A stretch of 64,000 nucleotides of DNA from Acidimicrobiales bacterium. Lineage in GTDB: Bacteria > Actinomycetota > Acidimicrobiia > Acidimicrobiales > GCA-2861595. Below the pieces are notes generated by a model. That model was not told where the DNA came from. It worked only from the letters and a program-made list of their open reading frames with translations, and searched no databases. The stretch is from contig DATAIT010000117.1 of assembly GCA_036262515.1 (NCBI GenBank), positions 1 to 64,000 on the forward strand, in the 5' to 3' direction. Made by a program: the position numbers and the translations under genes. The stretch's first letter is position 1, and the number at the start of each line of letters is the position of its first letter. Below are positions 51,759 to 60,534 of this stretch, piece after piece.

Positions 51759-53342
51759 GTGCCCGACGCGGTCGTGATCGGTGCCGGGCCCAACGGCCTG
51801 GTCGCCGCCAACGTGCTGGCCGACCGCGGCTGGGACGTGGTGGTGCTCGAGGCGCAGCCCACGCCGGGCGGCGCCGTGAAGTCGGCGGAGCTGGTCGAAC
51901 CGGGCTTCGTCAACGACGTGTTCAGCGCCTTCTACCCGCTCGGGGTGGCGTCGCCCGTGCTGCGCGATCTCGACCTCACCGCCTTCGGACTGCGTTGGAT
52001 GCGGGCTCCGCTGGCCCTGGCCCATCCCTCCTCGGACGGCACCTGCCCGGTGGTGTCGATGGATCTCGACGAGACGGCGGCGTCACTCGACCGGGACACG
52101 CCCGGTGACGGCGACGGCTGGCGCCGCCTCTACGGGCGCTGGGAGCACATCGGCGAGCGGCTGCTCGACTGCGTGCTGTCACCGTTCCCCCCCGTGCGCG
52201 GCAGCCTCCGGCTGCTCGGCACCCAGCGGCCGTCGGAGCTGCTCGAGCTGGCCCGGTTCCTCACGCTGTCCGTCCGCCGCCTCGGCGACGAGACGTTCGC
52301 GGGCGAGGAGGGACGTCGGCTGCTGGCCGGCTGCGCCCTGCACACCGACCTGTTCCCCGAGTCGGCGATCGGCGGCATGGTCGGGTGGCTCCTGGCCGCC
52401 CTCGGGCAGCAGGTCGGCTGGCCGGTCCCGGAAGGCGGTGCGCAACGCTTCACCGACGCACTCGTCGCCCGGCTGGAGAAGGCCGGGGGCAGCATCGAGT
52501 GCTCGTCGCCGGTCGCGTCGGTGGTCGTGCGCTCCGGGCGCGCCGTCGCCGTCAGCACAGCGGCGGGGGACGAGGTCGACGCGGCGAGGGCGGTCGTCGC
52601 CGACGTCGCCGCTCCCGCCCTCTTCCTCGACCTCGTCGGTCGCGATCACCTGCCGGGCACCTTCCTCGACGCGTTGCGCCACTTCGACTGGGACCACGCG
52701 ACGGTCAAGGTCGACTGGGCCCTCGACGGGCCCATCCCGTGGGAGGCCGAGGACGCCAGGCGGGCGGGCACGGTCCATGTCACCGAGGGCGTCGACGCCC
52801 TCACCGTGCAGGCGGCCCAGCTCGCCCTCGGGCTGGTGCCCGATCCCCAGTTCCTCATCGTCGGCCAGCAGGGCCTCGCCGATCCGTCCCGCGCCCCGGC
52901 CGGCAAGGCGGCGGCCTGGGCGTACACGCACGTGCCGCAGCAGGTTCGGGGCGACGCCGGCGACAGCGGCATCACCGGTCGGTGGGACGACGCCGAGGCC
53001 GGCGCCATGGCCGACCGGATGGAGAGCGAGATCGAGGTGCTCGCGCCCGGCTTCCGCTCCCTCGTACGGGGCCGTCACGTGCACACGCCCCACTCCCTCG
53101 AGGCGGCGGACGCCAACCTGGTGGGCGGAGCGACGAACGCCGGCACCGGCCAGCTGCACCAGCAACTGGTGTTCCGCCCCGTCCCGGGGCTCGGGCGGGC
53201 CGAGACGCCCGTCGCCGGCTTGTTCCTCGGATCGGCGTCAGCCCACCCCGGAGGCGGCGTCCACGGCGCCTGCGGCGCCAACGCAGCCAGGGCCGCCATC
53301 CTGGCCGACCGGCTCCGGCTGCGGAGGACCCGCCGAGATTGA
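51759..53342 (+). CDS. FAD-dependent oxidoreductase, phytoene desaturase-like
   Basis: A 527-residue flavoprotein of the CrtI/amine oxidase superfamily. FAD motif: VIGAGPNGLVAANVLADRG at residues 5-23, followed by LEAQPTPGGAV. The C-terminal signature LGSASAHPGGGVHGACGANAA resembles the carotenoid desaturase end motif. No carotenoid genes are near, so the substrate is open. GTG 51759 fits because it puts the Rossmann strand at the start. It is divergent from malQ; its stop overlaps the next gene's TTG. Confidence 0.85.
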   Translation: MPDAVVIGAGPNGLVAANVLADRGWDVVVLEAQPTPGGAVKSAELVEPGFVNDVFSAFYPLGVASPVLRDLDLTAFGLRWMRAPLALAHPSSDGTCPVVSMDLDETAASLDRDTPGDGDGWRRLYGRWEHIGERLLDCVLSPFPPVRGSLRLLGTQRPSELLELARFLTLSVRRLGDETFAGEEGRRLLAGCALHTDLFPESAIGGMVGWLLAALGQQVGWPVPEGGAQRFTDALVARLEKAGGSIECSSPVASVVVRSGRAVAVSTAAGDEVDAARAVVADVAAPALFLDLVGRDHLPGTFLDALRHFDWDHATVKVDWALDGPIPWEAEDARRAGTVHVTEGVDALTVQAAQLALGLVPDPQFLIVGQQGLADPSRAPAGKAAAWAYTHVPQQVRGDAGDSGITGRWDDAEAGAMADRMESEIEVLAPGFRSLVRGRHVHTPHSLEAADANLVGGATNAGTGQLHQQLVFRPVPGLGRAETPVAGLFLGSASAHPGGGVHGACGANAARAAILADRLRLRRTRRD

Positions 53343-54226
53343 GCGCGCCGGTCCTGGTCGGCACCAGCTCGTGGTCGGAGCGGACGTTGGTGCACGACAG
53401 CGGCTGGTACCCGAAGCGCACCATGAAGGCGGCCGAACGCATCGCGTACTACGCGGCCAGGTTCCCGCTCGTCGAGATCGACGCCACCTCCCGGTTCCCT
53501 CCCACGCCGGACCTCGCCCGCCAGTGGGTCGACCGGACGCCGGCTGGCTTCACCATCGACGTCCAGGCCTGGACGCTGCTGTGCGGCGGTGCCGCGCTCC
53601 CCGACTCGCTCTGGGAGGACCTCCGCCACGAGGTGCGCCCCGAGCTGCGCGACCGCCCCCGCCTGTACATCAACCACCTGTCGGCGGCCGGGCGCCAGGA
53701 GGCATGGGCCCGCTTCCGCCACGCCCTTGCGCCCCTCGTCGCCGCCGGCCGGCTGGGCGCGGTGATCCTGCGCTACCCGTCCTGGATGCGTCCCGGCGCC
53801 ACCGGCCGGGCACTGCTGGCCGAAGCGCGGGGCGAGCTGACCGAACTCCCGCTCGCCGCCGAGCTGACGCACCGGCGGTGGCTCGAAGGGCGCGAATGCG
53901 AGGCGACGCTCGAGCATCTGGAGGAGCAGCACATGGGCTTCGTCTGCGTCGACCCGAGAGAGGGCCCGCCAGTGCTCGCGTCCACGAGCGACCTCGCCTT
54001 CGTGCGGTTCCCCGGCCGCAACCCGGGAAACTGGGTCGAGCCGGACCTGGACATCGGCGAGCGCTACGCGTACCGGTACAGCCGCGACGAGCTGCGGGCA
54101 TGGGTGAAGCCGATCTGCGAGCTGGCGTCGGCCGCCAGTGCCGTGCACGTGCTGTTCTCGAACTGCTGGCGCGACGACGCAGTGGCGAACGCGGCCGATT
54201 TACTCGGCCTCCTCGCCGCCGTCTGA
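53339..54226 (+). CDS. DUF72 (YecE-like) family protein
   Basis: A 295-residue TIM-barrel-like DUF72 protein. Family features: VLVGTSSWSERTLVHDSGWYP near the start, YYAARFPLVEIDATSRFPP, FVCVDPREGPP and VHVLFSNCWRDDAVANAADL at the end. Molecular function is unknown, though a nucleic-acid or nuclease-like activity has been suggested for the family. The start is a TTG overlapping the oxidoreductase stop, with GGAGG 12 bases upstream; I see no better start. Confidence 0.83.
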   Translation: MSAPVLVGTSSWSERTLVHDSGWYPKRTMKAAERIAYYAARFPLVEIDATSRFPPTPDLARQWVDRTPAGFTIDVQAWTLLCGGAALPDSLWEDLRHEVRPELRDRPRLYINHLSAAGRQEAWARFRHALAPLVAAGRLGAVILRYPSWMRPGATGRALLAEARGELTELPLAAELTHRRWLEGRECEATLEHLEEQHMGFVCVDPREGPPVLASTSDLAFVRFPGRNPGNWVEPDLDIGERYAYRYSRDELRAWVKPICELASAASAVHVLFSNCWRDDAVANAADLLGLLAAV

Positions 54227-54613
54227 CGGCGTGCTGGCGCTGACCAGCGATCCGTGGTGGCAGACCAGCCGCCACCGGCCGCTGGCCCCGTCACGCACGA
54301 ACACGTTCACGGCGGCGACGGTGGAGCCGCCCTGGTCGCCCAGCAGGTTCTCGTCGACGGTGACCCATGCCACCCCGTCCTGCACCTGCACCCGCTCCTC
54401 GGTGAGCACGAACTGGAGCGACTGGACGTTCTGGAACAGGGCGAAGAACGACGATGCGACCGCCCCCCAGCCCTGCAGGGTGGCCCACCCGGGATGCGTG
54501 CACAGCGCCCGCTCCGAGCGCTCCCACACGCCTGACATGGCGTCGAGATCGCGCGCCTCGAAGGCGTCGTAGAACGCCCGGTTGGCGTTTCGCACCTCGG
54601 TGGCGGCGTCCAC
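54200..54613 (-). CDS. NTF2/SnoaL-like small protein
   Basis: A 137-residue single-domain cone-shaped barrel of the NTF2-like superfamily: VRNANRAFYDAFEARDLDAM at the N-terminus, a central WGAVASSFFALFQNVQSLQF and RWRLVCHHGS near the end. The HHGS segment is common in the calcium/calmodulin-kinase association-like group. Enzymatic activity cannot be deduced. Its 3' end overlaps the convergent DUF72 gene by 27 bases. GTG start. Confidence 0.85.
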   Translation of the reverse strand: MDAATEVRNANRAFYDAFEARDLDAMSGVWERSERALCTHPGWATLQGWGAVASSFFALFQNVQSLQFVLTEERVQVQDGVAWVTVDENLLGDQGGSTVAAVNVFVRDGASGRWRLVCHHGSLVSASTPSDGGEEAE

Positions 54614-54713
54614 CGCCCGAGGCTATCCGGCCCCATCGCGGCCGGACCGAGGGCCGCACGGGCAGGTCGGGGCCCCGGCCGCCCGCCCAGGCGGCACCGG
54701 GTAGGTTCGCCCG

Positions 54714-55586
54714 ATGCGCACCGTCGCCGTGCCCGGCGGACCCGCGATCGCCGTGCACGACCTGGGGGGGCACGGCACCGAGGTCCTGCTGTCCCATGCC
54801 GCCGGGTTCCACGGGCTCGCCTGGCAGCCCGTCGCCCGGCGGCTGGCCGGGCGGTTCCACTGCATCGCCTATGACGTGCGCGGTCACGGCGACTCCGTCG
54901 TCGACGGTGACCCGGCCGACGGATGGGACTGGCCCACGCTGGCGCGCGACGCGCTCCACGTGGTCGACGGTCTTCGCCTCCACCGGCCGCTGGCCCTCGG
55001 TCATTCGAGCGGCGCCACCGCCCTGCTCCTGGCCGAAGCGGCCCGGCCGGGGACGTTCGTCGCCCTCTACTGCATCGAGCCCATCGGGGCGACGGGCGAC
55101 GACCCCCATCCCCCGATGCCCGACCATCCCATGGCGGCCAGGGCTCGCCGGCGCCGGGCCACATTTGCGTCCCGGGAGGACGCGGAGGAGGCATATCGCG
55201 CCAAGCCGCCGCTGTCGGACCTGTCGCCCGAAGTGCTGCACGCCTACGTAGGGCACGGGTTCGCCGACGAGGCGGACGGCTCGGTGCGCCTCAAGTGTCG
55301 CCCCGAGCACGAGGCGCACATGTACGAGTACGGCTTCGCCCACGACGTCTACCGGCGCCTTCCCGAGGTGGCTTGCCCGGTGGTGCTGGCGAGGGGCGAC
55401 GCCTCGGCGGCCATTCCTGCCGGCGTCCTCGAGCGATGGGCGGAGCGCCTGCCGCACGGGCGGGTCGAGGCCCTGCCCGGCGTCGGGCACCTGGCGCCGC
55501 TGGAGGACCCGGACCTCGTGGCGTCCATGGTGGCGGCCGCCTTCGACCGCATCGGGACTCCGCCCGGCGGGCCTGACCCGGCCTGA
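54714..55586 (+). CDS. Alpha/beta hydrolase
   Basis: A 290-residue alpha/beta-hydrolase. Oxyanion region: LLSHAAGFHGLAWQPVA. Nucleophile elbow: ALGHSSGATALLLAEA (Ser near residue 102). Acid Asp likely in VVLARGDASAAIP, and catalytic His in PGVGHLAPLEDP. All three catalytic positions are present. Substrate unknown; it could be an esterase or haloperoxidase-like enzyme. Confidence 0.88.
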   Translation: MRTVAVPGGPAIAVHDLGGHGTEVLLSHAAGFHGLAWQPVARRLAGRFHCIAYDVRGHGDSVVDGDPADGWDWPTLARDALHVVDGLRLHRPLALGHSSGATALLLAEAARPGTFVALYCIEPIGATGDDPHPPMPDHPMAARARRRRATFASREDAEEAYRAKPPLSDLSPEVLHAYVGHGFADEADGSVRLKCRPEHEAHMYEYGFAHDVYRRLPEVACPVVLARGDASAAIPAGVLERWAERLPHGRVEALPGVGHLAPLEDPDLVASMVAAAFDRIGTPPGGPDPA

Positions 55587-55643
55587 GGCCCCCGGGCTTC
55601 GGGTCCACCCTCGGTGTCACACCCTCGGCCTACCCTTGGACCG

Positions 55644-56462
55644 ATGGCGTTCCCGCTCCCCACCTCGCTGTCGCCCTCGCGGGTGGCGTCCTTCAAGGAC
55701 TGCGCGCTGGCCTTCCGGTTCTCGGCCATCGACCGGCTGCCCGAGCCGCCGTCGCCGTGGTCGTCCAAGGGGACCCTGGTCCACCGGGCCCTCGAGCGGC
55801 TGCACAGCGAGGTCGCCGCCGGCGAGCGCACGCCCGAGACGGCCCGGGCCCAGCTCGAAGCGGCATGGGCCGAGCTGGCCGCCGAGCCCGACTTCTCCGG
55901 TCTCGGTCTGGACGCCGAGGGCGAAGCGGAGTTCCTCGCCGACGCCGCCACCCTCGTCGACAACGTCTTCCTGCTCGAGGACCCCAACACGGTCAACGCC
56001 ATCGGGCTCGAGCTCAAGCTGGAGGCCCGGCTGGGCACGCTGCGACTTCGCGGGATCATCGACCGGCTCGACCTCGATGCCGACGGCCAGCTGGTCGTCA
56101 CGGACTACAAGACGGGCCGGGCCCCCAACGTCCCGTTCGAGAACCGCCAGCTCGGGGGCGTGCAATTCTACGCCTTTCTCTGCGAGCAGATGCTGGGCCG
56201 ACGCCCGGCGCGGGTGCAGCTGCTCCACCTCCGGGAGCCGGTCGCCATCATCGGCGTTCCCAGCGAGCAGTCCGTCCGCGGCCTCGTCACCCGCACGTCT
56301 GCGGTGTGGGCGGCGGTGGAGCGGGCGTGCGCCACCGCCGATTTCCGGCCTCACCCGTCGAGGCTGTGCGACTTCTGCGCGTACAAGGACTACTGCCCGG
56401 CGTTCGGCGGCGACCCCGACCTCGTGGGCCGGGAGACCGTCGCCACGACGGCGGGTGCCTGA
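55644..56462 (+). CDS. RecB-family / PD-(D/E)XK nuclease with Fe-S cysteines
   Basis: A 272-residue stand-alone nuclease domain. N-terminal SPSRVASFKDCALAFRF and GTLVHRALERLH are RecB/AddB-type motifs; the catalytic core is RGIIDRLDLDADGQLVVTDYKTG (Asp ... Asp-x-Lys). Cys in FKDC plus the C-terminal trio CDFCAYKDYC match the 4Fe-4S staple of AddB and Cas4. ATG 55644 starts the domain cleanly. No helicase or CRISPR genes are near, so it is probably a DNA-repair exonuclease. Confidence 0.88.
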   Translation: MAFPLPTSLSPSRVASFKDCALAFRFSAIDRLPEPPSPWSSKGTLVHRALERLHSEVAAGERTPETARAQLEAAWAELAAEPDFSGLGLDAEGEAEFLADAATLVDNVFLLEDPNTVNAIGLELKLEARLGTLRLRGIIDRLDLDADGQLVVTDYKTGRAPNVPFENRQLGGVQFYAFLCEQMLGRRPARVQLLHLREPVAIIGVPSEQSVRGLVTRTSAVWAAVERACATADFRPHPSRLCDFCAYKDYCPAFGGDPDLVGRETVATTAGA

Positions 56463-56483
56463 GAGGTCGCCGGCTTCCCCACC

Positions 56484-57068
56484 GTGGCGCTGCTCTCCAG
56501 ACACGCCCGCCAGGGCGTCGCCGACTTCGACGAGTGGGCCGACGCCGCTCTCGACCACCTGCGCGGCCATCCGATGGCCGACCGCATCTTCTACGGCGCC
56601 TCCGCCGTGTTCGACCACAGCGTCGGCTGGCTCATCCTGGGGGCGCTGCGGGGACTGCGTTCCGAGCACGAGTGGACGGCGGCCGTGCGGGTCGGAGCGG
56701 GGGTGTTCGTCGAGTCGGGCCTCGTCAACTTCGGCATCAAGTCGTTGTTCCGGCGCTCCCGCCCGCCGTGGGAGGTCGACCGCCCGCTGCCGCTGCGCCG
56801 GCCCCGAACCAGTTCCTTCCCGAGCGGGCACGCCACCGCTGCCTTCACCGCCGCCGCCCTCCTGGCCGACGACGACCCGCTCTGGCCGCTGTACTACGCC
56901 CTGGCCGTCGTGGTCTCCACCAGCCGGGCCTACGTGCGCATCCACCATCCGTCCGACGTGCTGGGCGGCATCGCCGTCGGCATCGTGCTCGGGCGGGTGG
57001 GGCGCCGGCTGTTCCCTCTTCCGCCCCGCCCGTCACGACTCCTCGGAGGCGACGGCCGCCCCACCTGA
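56484..57068 (+). CDS. PAP2-family membrane phosphatase
   Basis: A 194-residue membrane phosphatase of the PAP2 (phosphatidic acid phosphatase type 2) superfamily. The three motifs are KSLFRRSRP (K-x6-RP), PSGHATAAF and SRAYVRIHHPSDVLGG (SR-x5-H-x3-D). Several hydrophobic helices surround them. It may dephosphorylate lipid phosphates such as undecaprenyl diphosphate. GTG start, 21 bases after the nuclease gene, so cotranscribed. Confidence 0.9.
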   Translation: MALLSRHARQGVADFDEWADAALDHLRGHPMADRIFYGASAVFDHSVGWLILGALRGLRSEHEWTAAVRVGAGVFVESGLVNFGIKSLFRRSRPPWEVDRPLPLRRPRTSSFPSGHATAAFTAAALLADDDPLWPLYYALAVVVSTSRAYVRIHHPSDVLGGIAVGIVLGRVGRRLFPLPPRPSRLLGGDGRPT

Positions 57069-57098
57069 GCAGCGGCCTGCGCTGGCCCGCCGACTCCG

Positions 57099-57731
57099 TC
57101 AGCGCGCTGGCAGCCAGCGGCGCGGGTCGACGAGCACGCCCCGACGGCGCAGCTCGAAGTGGAGATGCGAGCCGGTGACGCTCCCGCTGGTGCCCACGGC
57201 TCCCACCCGCGTGCCGGGCTCGACGTGCTGCCCCCGCGTCACCGTCACCTGGGAGAGGTGGGCCGAGATGCTGGTCAGCCCGTCCCCGTGGTCGATCATC
57301 ACCACCGTGCCGTACCCGGCATATCCCGGCGGGGCGGGACCGGCCGCCACGACCCGACCGGCGGCGGCGGCCACCACCGGGTCGCCCGTGGCGCCGTCGA
57401 TGTCGACGCCGGGGTGGCGGTGCGCGCCCCGCACCTCGCCGAACCACCCGGTGAGCACGCCGCGGGCCGGCCAGACGATGGCGGGTCCCGGCGCCTCGGC
57501 CGGAACGGCGGGCGCCGAGCGGGACGCGGCGTCGGCGAACCGGCTCGTCCGCTCGGCGAGGGCCTTGTTCAGGTCGTCGTAGAGGCCGGTGGCGGCGGTG
57601 GCCGGCCACGCCGATGGTGCGTCCGCCGGCTCGCAGAGCACCACCGCCCAGATGGCGCCGGCCAGCACGTAGAGGGCGGTCGTCCGGGCCAGGGCCGCGA
57701 ACCGGGCCCGAATTCGCCCGGTCTGTCGCAT
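57099..57731 (-). CDS. M23-family peptidase (LytM domain)
   Basis: A 210-residue secreted or membrane-anchored protein: hydrophobic N-terminus (TTALYVLAGAIWAVVL), a linker, and an M23 domain from about residue 95. Zinc ligands fit His/Asp in HRHPGVDIDG and His in GSHLHFEL, with the other catalytic His in ISAHLSQV. It may cleave or bind peptidoglycan crosslinks. Convergent with the PAP2 gene. Confidence 0.9.
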   Translation of the reverse strand: MRQTGRIRARFAALARTTALYVLAGAIWAVVLCEPADAPSAWPATAATGLYDDLNKALAERTSRFADAASRSAPAVPAEAPGPAIVWPARGVLTGWFGEVRGAHRHPGVDIDGATGDPVVAAAAGRVVAAGPAPPGYAGYGTVVMIDHGDGLTSISAHLSQVTVTRGQHVEPGTRVGAVGTSGSVTGSHLHFELRRRGVLVDPRRWLPAR

Positions 57732-57800
57732 CTGGTCCGGTAGGTGTTCGACGCCGCTAGCCAGAGTCCTGCAAGACGCCCGGAACTCCCTGGTCGAGCG

Positions 57801-58160
57801 TCAGTTGCTCGTCTCGTAGACGTCCTCGGGATCCTCGCCGCCGAAGGCGATGCGCTCGATGTTGCTCTCCGGCAGGACGACGGCCGAGACGCCGAAGGTG
57901 ATGTACAGCACGCCGACGATGCCGATGATGGTGAGCCGGCTCCCCGCCTTGTCGCTGCAGGCCTTGTCCTCCCGGTTCACGAGGTACCCCTCCGTGGCCT
58001 TCTCCTTGGGATCGGCACCCCGCAGCGGCGCCTCGCACCGAAGGTCGCCGGCGGCTCTGACCGGCAGCAGGCCGAAGCCGAGCATGCCCAGGATGCCGAT
58101 GGCGACGGCCAGCGCGACGGCAACGCTCTGGTCCTTGGCGCTCACCGCTGGACCGTCCAT
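57801..58160 (-). CDS. Two-helix membrane protein, function unknown
   Basis: A 119-residue protein with two hydrophobic segments (SVAVALAVAIGILGMLGFGL and LTIIGIVGVLYITFGVSAVV) joined by an extracytoplasmic loop with two cysteines (LRCEAP and KACSDK) that could form a disulfide. The C-terminus is acidic (EDPEDVYE). ATG start; same strand as the M23 gene, which follows after 69 bases. I recognise no family. Confidence 0.65.
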   Translation of the reverse strand: MDGPAVSAKDQSVAVALAVAIGILGMLGFGLLPVRAAGDLRCEAPLRGADPKEKATEGYLVNREDKACSDKAGSRLTIIGIVGVLYITFGVSAVVLPESNIERIAFGGEDPEDVYETSN

Positions 58161-58359
58161 CGGGGCGTCTCGGGGCCGCTGGGCGGAGCTGCGGCGACGG
58201 CGTCACGCAGCCGCAGGGGTCGATGGAGGAGTCCGGTCACGGCGCCATCGTGGCACGAGTGCGCTCCACCGCGACGCTCCGGCCCGAACGGCGGGCCTCG
58301 ACGCCGCCTCCGGAACCGGCCCGGGGAGGCTGTCACACCCGATCCGCATACTTGGAGAC

Positions 58360-58497
58360 ATGGAACGACAGCTGATCCTGCTCGAGGACACCGAGGCCGA
58401 CTGGCGGCTCGACGACGAGACCCGCCGTCGAGGTCGTCAGGGCGTGGCGCAGGCGCGCCAGGCGCTCATGGCCGCCACCCGCCGGGCCGCTGCCTGA
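58360..58497 (+). CDS. Small conserved-looking 45-residue protein
   Basis: ATG 58360 with GGAG six bases upstream. Product starts MERQLILLEDTEADWRLD and continues as a charged helix with Arg/Ala repeats. No membrane segment; a helical regulator or adaptor is imaginable. The good ribosome site and a charged, non-random composition favour a real gene. Confidence 0.5.
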   Translation: MERQLILLEDTEADWRLDDETRRRGRQGVAQARQALMAATRRAAA

Positions 58498-58526
58498 CCC
58501 GCCGGCGGTGCCGGCGATGCCGGTGG

Positions 58527-58793
58527 CTACGGGGCCTCCGCCGGCGCAGGGGCAGGTTTGCCGGCGGGGGTCTGCGGGCCGACGGCCTCGTCAATGCAGT
58601 GCGCAAGGCGGAGCGCCTCCGGCGCCGACAGACGCACGGTCCCCACGCACTCGTCGGCCCTCCAGATGCTGAGCACGACCCTGCCCGCTTCGGCGTGCCA
58701 GGTCACCCGCAGGGCCTGGCCCCTGTCGTCCAGGAAGAGCTCTCCCACGTCCTCCCACGGTACCGGGCCGCACCGCCGATCCCGTCGTGACAC
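58527..58793 (-). CDS. Small hypothetical protein
   Basis: An 88-residue protein with a compact beta/alpha core (VGELFLDDRGQALRVTWHAE, VVLSIWRADECVGTVRL, APEALRLAHCIDEAV) and a Pro/Ala-rich tail. The pattern suggests a small two-layer fold. GTG 58793 is the best start I see; an internal GTG would also work. No family recognised. It is divergent from the thermonuclease gene with 28 bases between starts. Confidence 0.5.
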   Translation of the reverse strand: MSRRDRRCGPVPWEDVGELFLDDRGQALRVTWHAEAGRVVLSIWRADECVGTVRLSAPEALRLAHCIDEAVGPQTPAGKPAPAPAEAP

Positions 58794-58821
58794 CGCCGCC
58801 CTGTGCCGGCGGGCCGCCACA

Positions 58822-59373
58822 ATGGGCCTCGTGCCGCGCACGACCCTGGCTCTGGCTCTCGCCCTGCTCGCAGGGGCGGCCGGGTGCGCCCGGCCCGTCG
58901 CCGTGTCCCGCCCGGGGTCGGGCGCCGCCACCGTCATCCGGGTGGTCGACGGCGACACCATCCACGTGCGCATCAACGGCTTCGACGAGCCGGTCCGGCT
59001 CATCGGGATCGACACGCCGGAGACACACGGGAAAGGCGGTCTTCGGGAGTGCTTCGGGGCGGAGGCGACGGAGCGGATGGCCGCCCTCCTGCCGACGGGG
59101 ACCTCGGTGCGGTTGGTGCGAGACGTCGAGGCCCGCGACCGCTACGACCGGCTCCTCGCCTACGTGTACCGGGCGTCCGACGGGCTGTTCGTCAACCTGG
59201 CCATGGCCGAGGACGGCTACGCGACGACGCTCACCTACCCGCCCAACGTGGCCCACACCGACGAGTTCGTGGCCGCCGTGGGCACGGCCCGCCTCCGCCA
59301 GCGGGGTCTGTGGCACACGTGCGGCAGCGCAGACGTCCCCCTTCCCACCTCGCCCGGCGCCGCCACGGGGTGA
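58822..59373 (+). CDS. Thermonuclease (SNase) family lipoprotein
   Basis: A 183-residue exported nuclease: signal with lipobox LLAGAAGCARP, then an SNase OB-fold. Catalytic Asp in VIRVVDGDTIHV, Arg in PVRLIGIDTPET and the Asp-Arg-Tyr-Asp-Arg stretch of ARDRYDRLLAYV fit the staphylococcal nuclease site. It would cut extracellular DNA or RNA with Ca2+. ATG 58822 gives a complete signal; GTG 58831 is an alternative. Confidence 0.9.
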   Translation: MGLVPRTTLALALALLAGAAGCARPVAVSRPGSGAATVIRVVDGDTIHVRINGFDEPVRLIGIDTPETHGKGGLRECFGAEATERMAALLPTGTSVRLVRDVEARDRYDRLLAYVYRASDGLFVNLAMAEDGYATTLTYPPNVAHTDEFVAAVGTARLRQRGLWHTCGSADVPLPTSPGAATG

Positions 59374-59428
59374 TCCCGGGCATCGTCCAGCGCCGGGACG
59401 GCCGCGGACCGTCGGCTACCGTCGCCGC

Positions 59429-60265
59429 GTGCCCACCACTGCCGAGCGCCTGGGTTATCCGCCGGATGCCAAGCTGCTGCTCGTCAACTGTGCCGATCTC
59501 GGGTCGAGCCACGCCGCCAACGTGGGCGTCTACGAGGCCCTGCGCGACGGCATGGCCACCGCGGCCAGCCTGATGGTGCCCGGTCCCTGGGCACGCGAGG
59601 CGGCCGCCCGGTACCTGGGCGAGGACGTCGGGGTCCACCTCACGCTCAACGCCGAGTGGGAGGTCTACCGCTGGGGCCCCGTCACCCACGCGCCGTCGCT
59701 GCTCGACGGCGACGGCGGGTTCCCGCGCACGCTCGAGGATCTCTGGGACCACGCCGACGTCGACGAGGTCGGCAAGGAGCTGCGGGCCCAGGTGGAGCGG
59801 GCGATCCTGTGGGGATTCGACGTCAGCCACCTCGACTCCCACCTCGACGCCCTGCAGGGACGGCCGGAGTTCTTCGACGTCTACCTCGAGCTCGCCGTCG
59901 ACTTCCGCCTCCCGATGCGGCTGTCGGGTCCGTCGATCGAGAGCGACGTCGGCTTTCCGTTCCGGCGGCTGGCCGCTGAGGAAGGCGTGCTGTTCCCGGA
60001 CCACTGCGTGGAGCTGCGGGGCACCGGCGTGCGGCGCACCCTCGAACGGGCCCTGTTTGCCCTCGAGCCCGGTCTCACCGAGATCCAGGCCCATCCGGCG
60101 GTCGACGCCTCCGAGCTGCGAGCCCTGGCGCCGGACTGGGGAGGTCGCGTAGACGACCACGACGTGCTCGTCCACGACCACGGCATGCGCAGCCTGGCCG
60201 CGCGCGCAGGAGTGGAGCTGGTGGGGTACCGGCCGCTGCGCGACGCCATGCGCGCCGGCCGCTGA
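59429..60265 (+). CDS. ChbG/YdjC-family carbohydrate deacetylase
   Basis: A 278-residue YdjC/ChbG-like TIM barrel. The metal-binding Asp is in LLVNCADLGSS, His in GVHLTLNAEW, and a second His pair in SHLDSHLDALQGRP; EIQAHPAVD is the C-terminal His motif. These enzymes deacetylate chito- or other acetylated oligosaccharides. GTG 59429 is chosen because the barrel begins soon after. No sugar operon adjoins it. Confidence 0.85.
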   Translation: MPTTAERLGYPPDAKLLLVNCADLGSSHAANVGVYEALRDGMATAASLMVPGPWAREAAARYLGEDVGVHLTLNAEWEVYRWGPVTHAPSLLDGDGGFPRTLEDLWDHADVDEVGKELRAQVERAILWGFDVSHLDSHLDALQGRPEFFDVYLELAVDFRLPMRLSGPSIESDVGFPFRRLAAEEGVLFPDHCVELRGTGVRRTLERALFALEPGLTEIQAHPAVDASELRALAPDWGGRVDDHDVLVHDHGMRSLAARAGVELVGYRPLRDAMRAGR

Positions 60266-60366
60266 CGCCGGCCCGGCGGTCGCCCCGGAGCCATCCGGTG
60301 TCGGCGCGAGTTCCGTATCACTGAGACACGTCCGAGCGGTCGGACGTCGAAACCCAGGAGACTCGC

Positions 60367-60534
60367 ATGGGCCTCGGAGCACCGGAGATCCTCATCATCC
60401 TCGCCGTCGTGCTGTTGCTGTTCGGGTCGACGCGCCTTCCCACCCTGGCCCGTTCGCTGGGGCAGGCGTCGAGCGAGTTCAAGGCGGGCACGCGCGACAA
60501 GGGGGCGTCCACACCCGATGCGATCGCCGAGTAG
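60367..60534 (+). CDS. tatA: Twin-arginine translocase subunit TatA/E-like
   Basis: A 55-residue TatA: short N-terminus, membrane helix EILIILAVVLLLFGSTRLP with the conserved Phe-Gly hinge, then an amphipathic helix (LARSLGQASSEFKAG) and a short tail. AGGAG lies seven bases before the ATG. It forms the pore that moves folded proteins with RR signals. Seventeen bases overlap the following cupredoxin gene. The next genes encode two proteins with twin-arginine signals, which suggests they are its cargo. No tatB or tatC is in the window. Confidence 0.9.
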   Translation: MGLGAPEILIILAVVLLLFGSTRLPTLARSLGQASSEFKAGTRDKGASTPDAIAE

